Positions 47,701-49,142 of a stretch of 49,142 nucleotides of DNA are shown in pieces. Each line of letters begins with the position of its first letter. The first letter of the stretch is position 1. The notes below the pieces were generated by a model that saw nothing but the letters and a program-made list of their open reading frames with translations, did no database searches and was not told the DNA's origin. This stretch comes from Oscillospiraceae bacterium (GTDB lineage: Bacteria > Bacillota > Clostridia > Monoglobales > WRAG01): positions 1-49,142 of the forward strand of contig WRAG01000015.1 of assembly GCA_009780345.1 (NCBI GenBank), in the 5' to 3' direction. The position numbers and the translations under genes are program-made.

Positions 47701-48831
47701 TTAGTTCAACGTAAGCCAAAGTGTTATCTCTTCTCCGCCACGTCGGATTCTGAATTCCGCGCTGTCGCCGCGGTTATAGCGTTTCATAATCTCGTTAAAG
47801 TCAACTTGGCTATGCACAAGTTCGCCGCCAACCGCGAGAACAACGTCATCGGTTCTAAGTCCTTCGCTTGCTGCAGTTCCTGTTGCAGATGCAACCCGCA
47901 AACCTTCTCGCGTCGGAAGTCCGCGGCGAGCCGCCCAGCCTTCTTCAAGGTTTGCGCTTATTCCTGCTCGGCGAACCTCGCCGTATCGGTCAAAATGATT
48001 TAAAACGAACCTTACTGTATCGGCGGGGATAGAAAATCCCATTCCTTCAATGCCGAAGCCGACAAACTTACTTGAGTTAATTCCAACAACCTGCCCGCGC
48101 ATATTAACCAACGGACCGCCGGAATTTCCGGCATTTATCGCCGCGTCGGTTTGGATAAGCGCGTATTCGCCCGAAAGCCCTCTGTCCATTCCGCTTATAA
48201 TACCTCTGGTTACAGTATTTCTAAGCGAAAACGATAACGGAGTTCCGATGGCGATAACTGTATCACCAGCCATAATATCGTCATTTTCCGCAAAAGTTGC
48301 AATCGGCAATCCAAGTCTGGCGATTCTTACAACCGCCAGGTCGGATGCTTCGTCAATAAAGCGAACCGTGCCGTTATACGCGCTTCCGTCATACAAAACT
48401 ACCACGATATTTTGCATTCCGTCAACAACATGAGCGTTTGTAAGTATATCTCCGCCCGAGCGGATAACAACGCCGCTTCCGCCGGCGAGATTATCTCGGT
48501 GCGCCGAACCGCTTACGGTTCCGACAATCGCGACGACGCTCGGACTTATACCGCGCACAATTTCAGCGACTCTTGTGTCATCGCTTCCGCCGGCAAGATC
48601 AATGCTTACCGCTCGCGCTTCGCCGTCCCAGCCGACAGCCGCGCCTAATGCCTCACTTACCATACGCAAAGGGACAAATGTAGTATCGTTTGTTATAAAC
48701 GCGCCACTATCGTGAATCCGTCTGCCATTAACAAATACGTCCGGCGATGTTGGATTTGAGAATACAACTAAAATATTCAATAGTAATAATACGATTATAA
48801 TCGAGCTAAATACAACAATTAATTTTTTAAT
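47701..48831 (-). CDS. HtrA/DegP-like serine protease with stalk domain, probable ATT start
   Basis: The trypsin-like protease of about 376 residues has triad His134 (LTNAHVVDG), Asp164 (ASDLAVV) and Ser237 (NAGNSGGPL). A stalk domain lies before it (about 30-80) and a PDZ-like domain follows (about 280-376). The shortest convincing start, TTG at 48780, has no ribosome binding site and leaves no full signal peptide. Reading on in frame gives KKLIVVFSSIIIVLLLLNIL, a signal sequence, beginning with ATT at 48831, 8 nt after AAAAGGAG (48840-48847). A one-base error or a frameshift near the overlapping ATG at 48838 is the alternative. A promoter lies at 48891-48919. Confidence 0.85.
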   Translation of the reverse strand: MKKLIVVFSSIIIVLLLLNILVVFSNPTSPDVFVNGRRIHDSGAFITNDTTFVPLRMVSEALGAAVGWDGEARAVSIDLAGGSDDTRVAEIVRGISPSVVAIVGTVSGSAHRDNLAGGSGVVIRSGGDILTNAHVVDGMQNIVVVLYDGSAYNGTVRFIDEASDLAVVRIARLGLPIATFAENDDIMAGDTVIAIGTPLSFSLRNTVTRGIISGMDRGLSGEYALIQTDAAINAGNSGGPLVNMRGQVVGINSSKFVGFGIEGMGFSIPADTVRFVLNHFDRYGEVRRAGISANLEEGWAARRGLPTREGLRVASATGTAASEGLRTDDVVLAVGGELVHSQVDFNEIMKRYNRGDSAEFRIRRGGEEITLWLTLN

Positions 48832-48890
48832 AAGGCATTCTCCTTTTCAAATTGAAATTCCAAATTTAACATTATTTCACATTTCTTGAA

Positions 48891-48919
48891 ATTATCGCAC
48901 AAATTTGCAGGTTTGTCAA
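48891..48919 (-). promoter_or_regulatory. promoter of the HtrA-like gene
   Basis: Minus strand: TTGACA (48914-48919) and GATAAT (48891-48896) are separated by 17 bp. Confidence 0.8.
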
Positions 48920-48958
48920 GAAGTTTAGTGAAAATGTAAAAAAAGATTGTGTTTTGTT

Positions 48959-49000
48959 AAAGAAACGAGCCTAACTTTATAGTTAGGCTCGTTTCTTTTT
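48959..49000 (+). terminator. strong hairpin terminator at the right end
   Basis: An 18-bp perfect stem (48959-48976 and 48981-48998) with a TTAT loop is followed by T-residues. The transcript it ends is not visible: no plus-strand gene precedes it, so it may serve a gene beyond the right edge on the other strand or an unrecognised RNA. Confidence 0.75.
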
Positions 49001-49068
49001 TCTACATCTTATCTTTTCCTACTACTGCTTACCCCTTTCGGGAATCACCAACGGGAGGTGATGCGGAG

Positions 49069-49142
49069 ATGTTGTTGATGAGGTCGGCCTTGATTATCAT
49101 AATCGGAATGAGCGGGGGAAAGGAAGCTTGCCAATCCGTTTG
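49069..49142 (+). CDS. partial hydrophobic small ORF at the window edge
   Basis: From an ATG at 49069 with GGGAGGTGAT about 9 nt upstream, the frame reads MLLMRSALIIIIGMSGGKEA and runs off the window. A short hydrophobic stretch (about 6-13) could belong to a small membrane peptide. No family is firmly recognised, and the frame may be incidental. Confidence 0.3.
   Translation, partial: MLLMRSALIIIIGMSGGKEACQSV

Overview
The window looks like a chromosomal segment of an uncultured, endospore-forming member of the Clostridia (Bacillota). The evidence is a complete spoIIIAA-AH operon, a YtxC-type sporulation gene, a cmk-plsC / ispH / S1 cluster of clostridial type, strong consensus sigma-A promoters with 17-bp spacers, AGGAGG-type ribosome binding sites, several TTG/GTG starts, SLH-anchored surface proteins and many proteins with copper-amine-oxidase-N (stalk) domains. 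No rRNA, CRISPR array or complete insertion sequence was seen.

Layout. 402-8542: two large exported proteins, a 2077-residue LRR/DNRLRE-like/subtilisin protein and a DUF285/SLH protein. 8700-11900: remnant of an integrative-element regulatory module (XRE repressor with twin operators, ImmA protease, a 58-residue ORF, a small sigma-70-like factor, a TnpW-like peptide, a resolvase-like ORF without the catalytic serine). 12030-14561: PadR plus HAAS membrane protein, then DUF421 plus DUF4363. 14746-19149 (minus): membrane pyrophosphatase, CDP-alcohol phosphatidyltransferase, pyruvate kinase. 19269-28889 (plus): branched-chain aminotransferase, a cmk-plsC fusion, ispH, S1, murD, a stalk-domain protein, a methionine gamma-lyase-like enzyme and a small membrane peptide. 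29005-35453: XerC/D recombinase, then (minus) YtxC, a stalk-domain protein, a truncated Pr6Pr gene, thrS and rpsU. 35601-39379: YqeG phosphatase, an endonuclease IV-like barrel protein, another stalk protein (minus), an M24 peptidase and a 2-TM protein behind a structured leader. 39425-45438 (minus): spoIIIA operon. 45617-48831 (minus): tRNA-Val, a large stalk-domain protein and an HtrA-like protease.

The most unusual signal is a dense set of interspersed palindromic repeats. They are made of short modules (a 17-nt AAGGCGC.. palindrome in six copies, GCGCCC..GGGCGC palindromes, and others) assembled into mosaics at 20326-21164, 34620-35225, 40020-40190 and 42773-43319. The first mosaic has 200-bp, nearly identical inverted arms. 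Further elements lie in the spoIIIA gaps and inside or at the edge of protein-coding genes. A 54-nt element predicted to fold as a three-way junction supplies or precedes the start of ispH and recurs between spoIIIAD and spoIIIAC with a compensatory base-pair change. A second element encodes an internal ispH loop, and a related sequence sits in frame inside ytxC. This resembles in principle the Rickettsia palindromic elements that insert into reading frames; whether this family has been described cannot be settled from the sequence alone.

Other points worth attention are a probable ATT start codon for the HtrA-like protease, a possible structured 5' leader at 38789-38899, and the autoregulatory twin operator in front of the XRE/ImmA pair.
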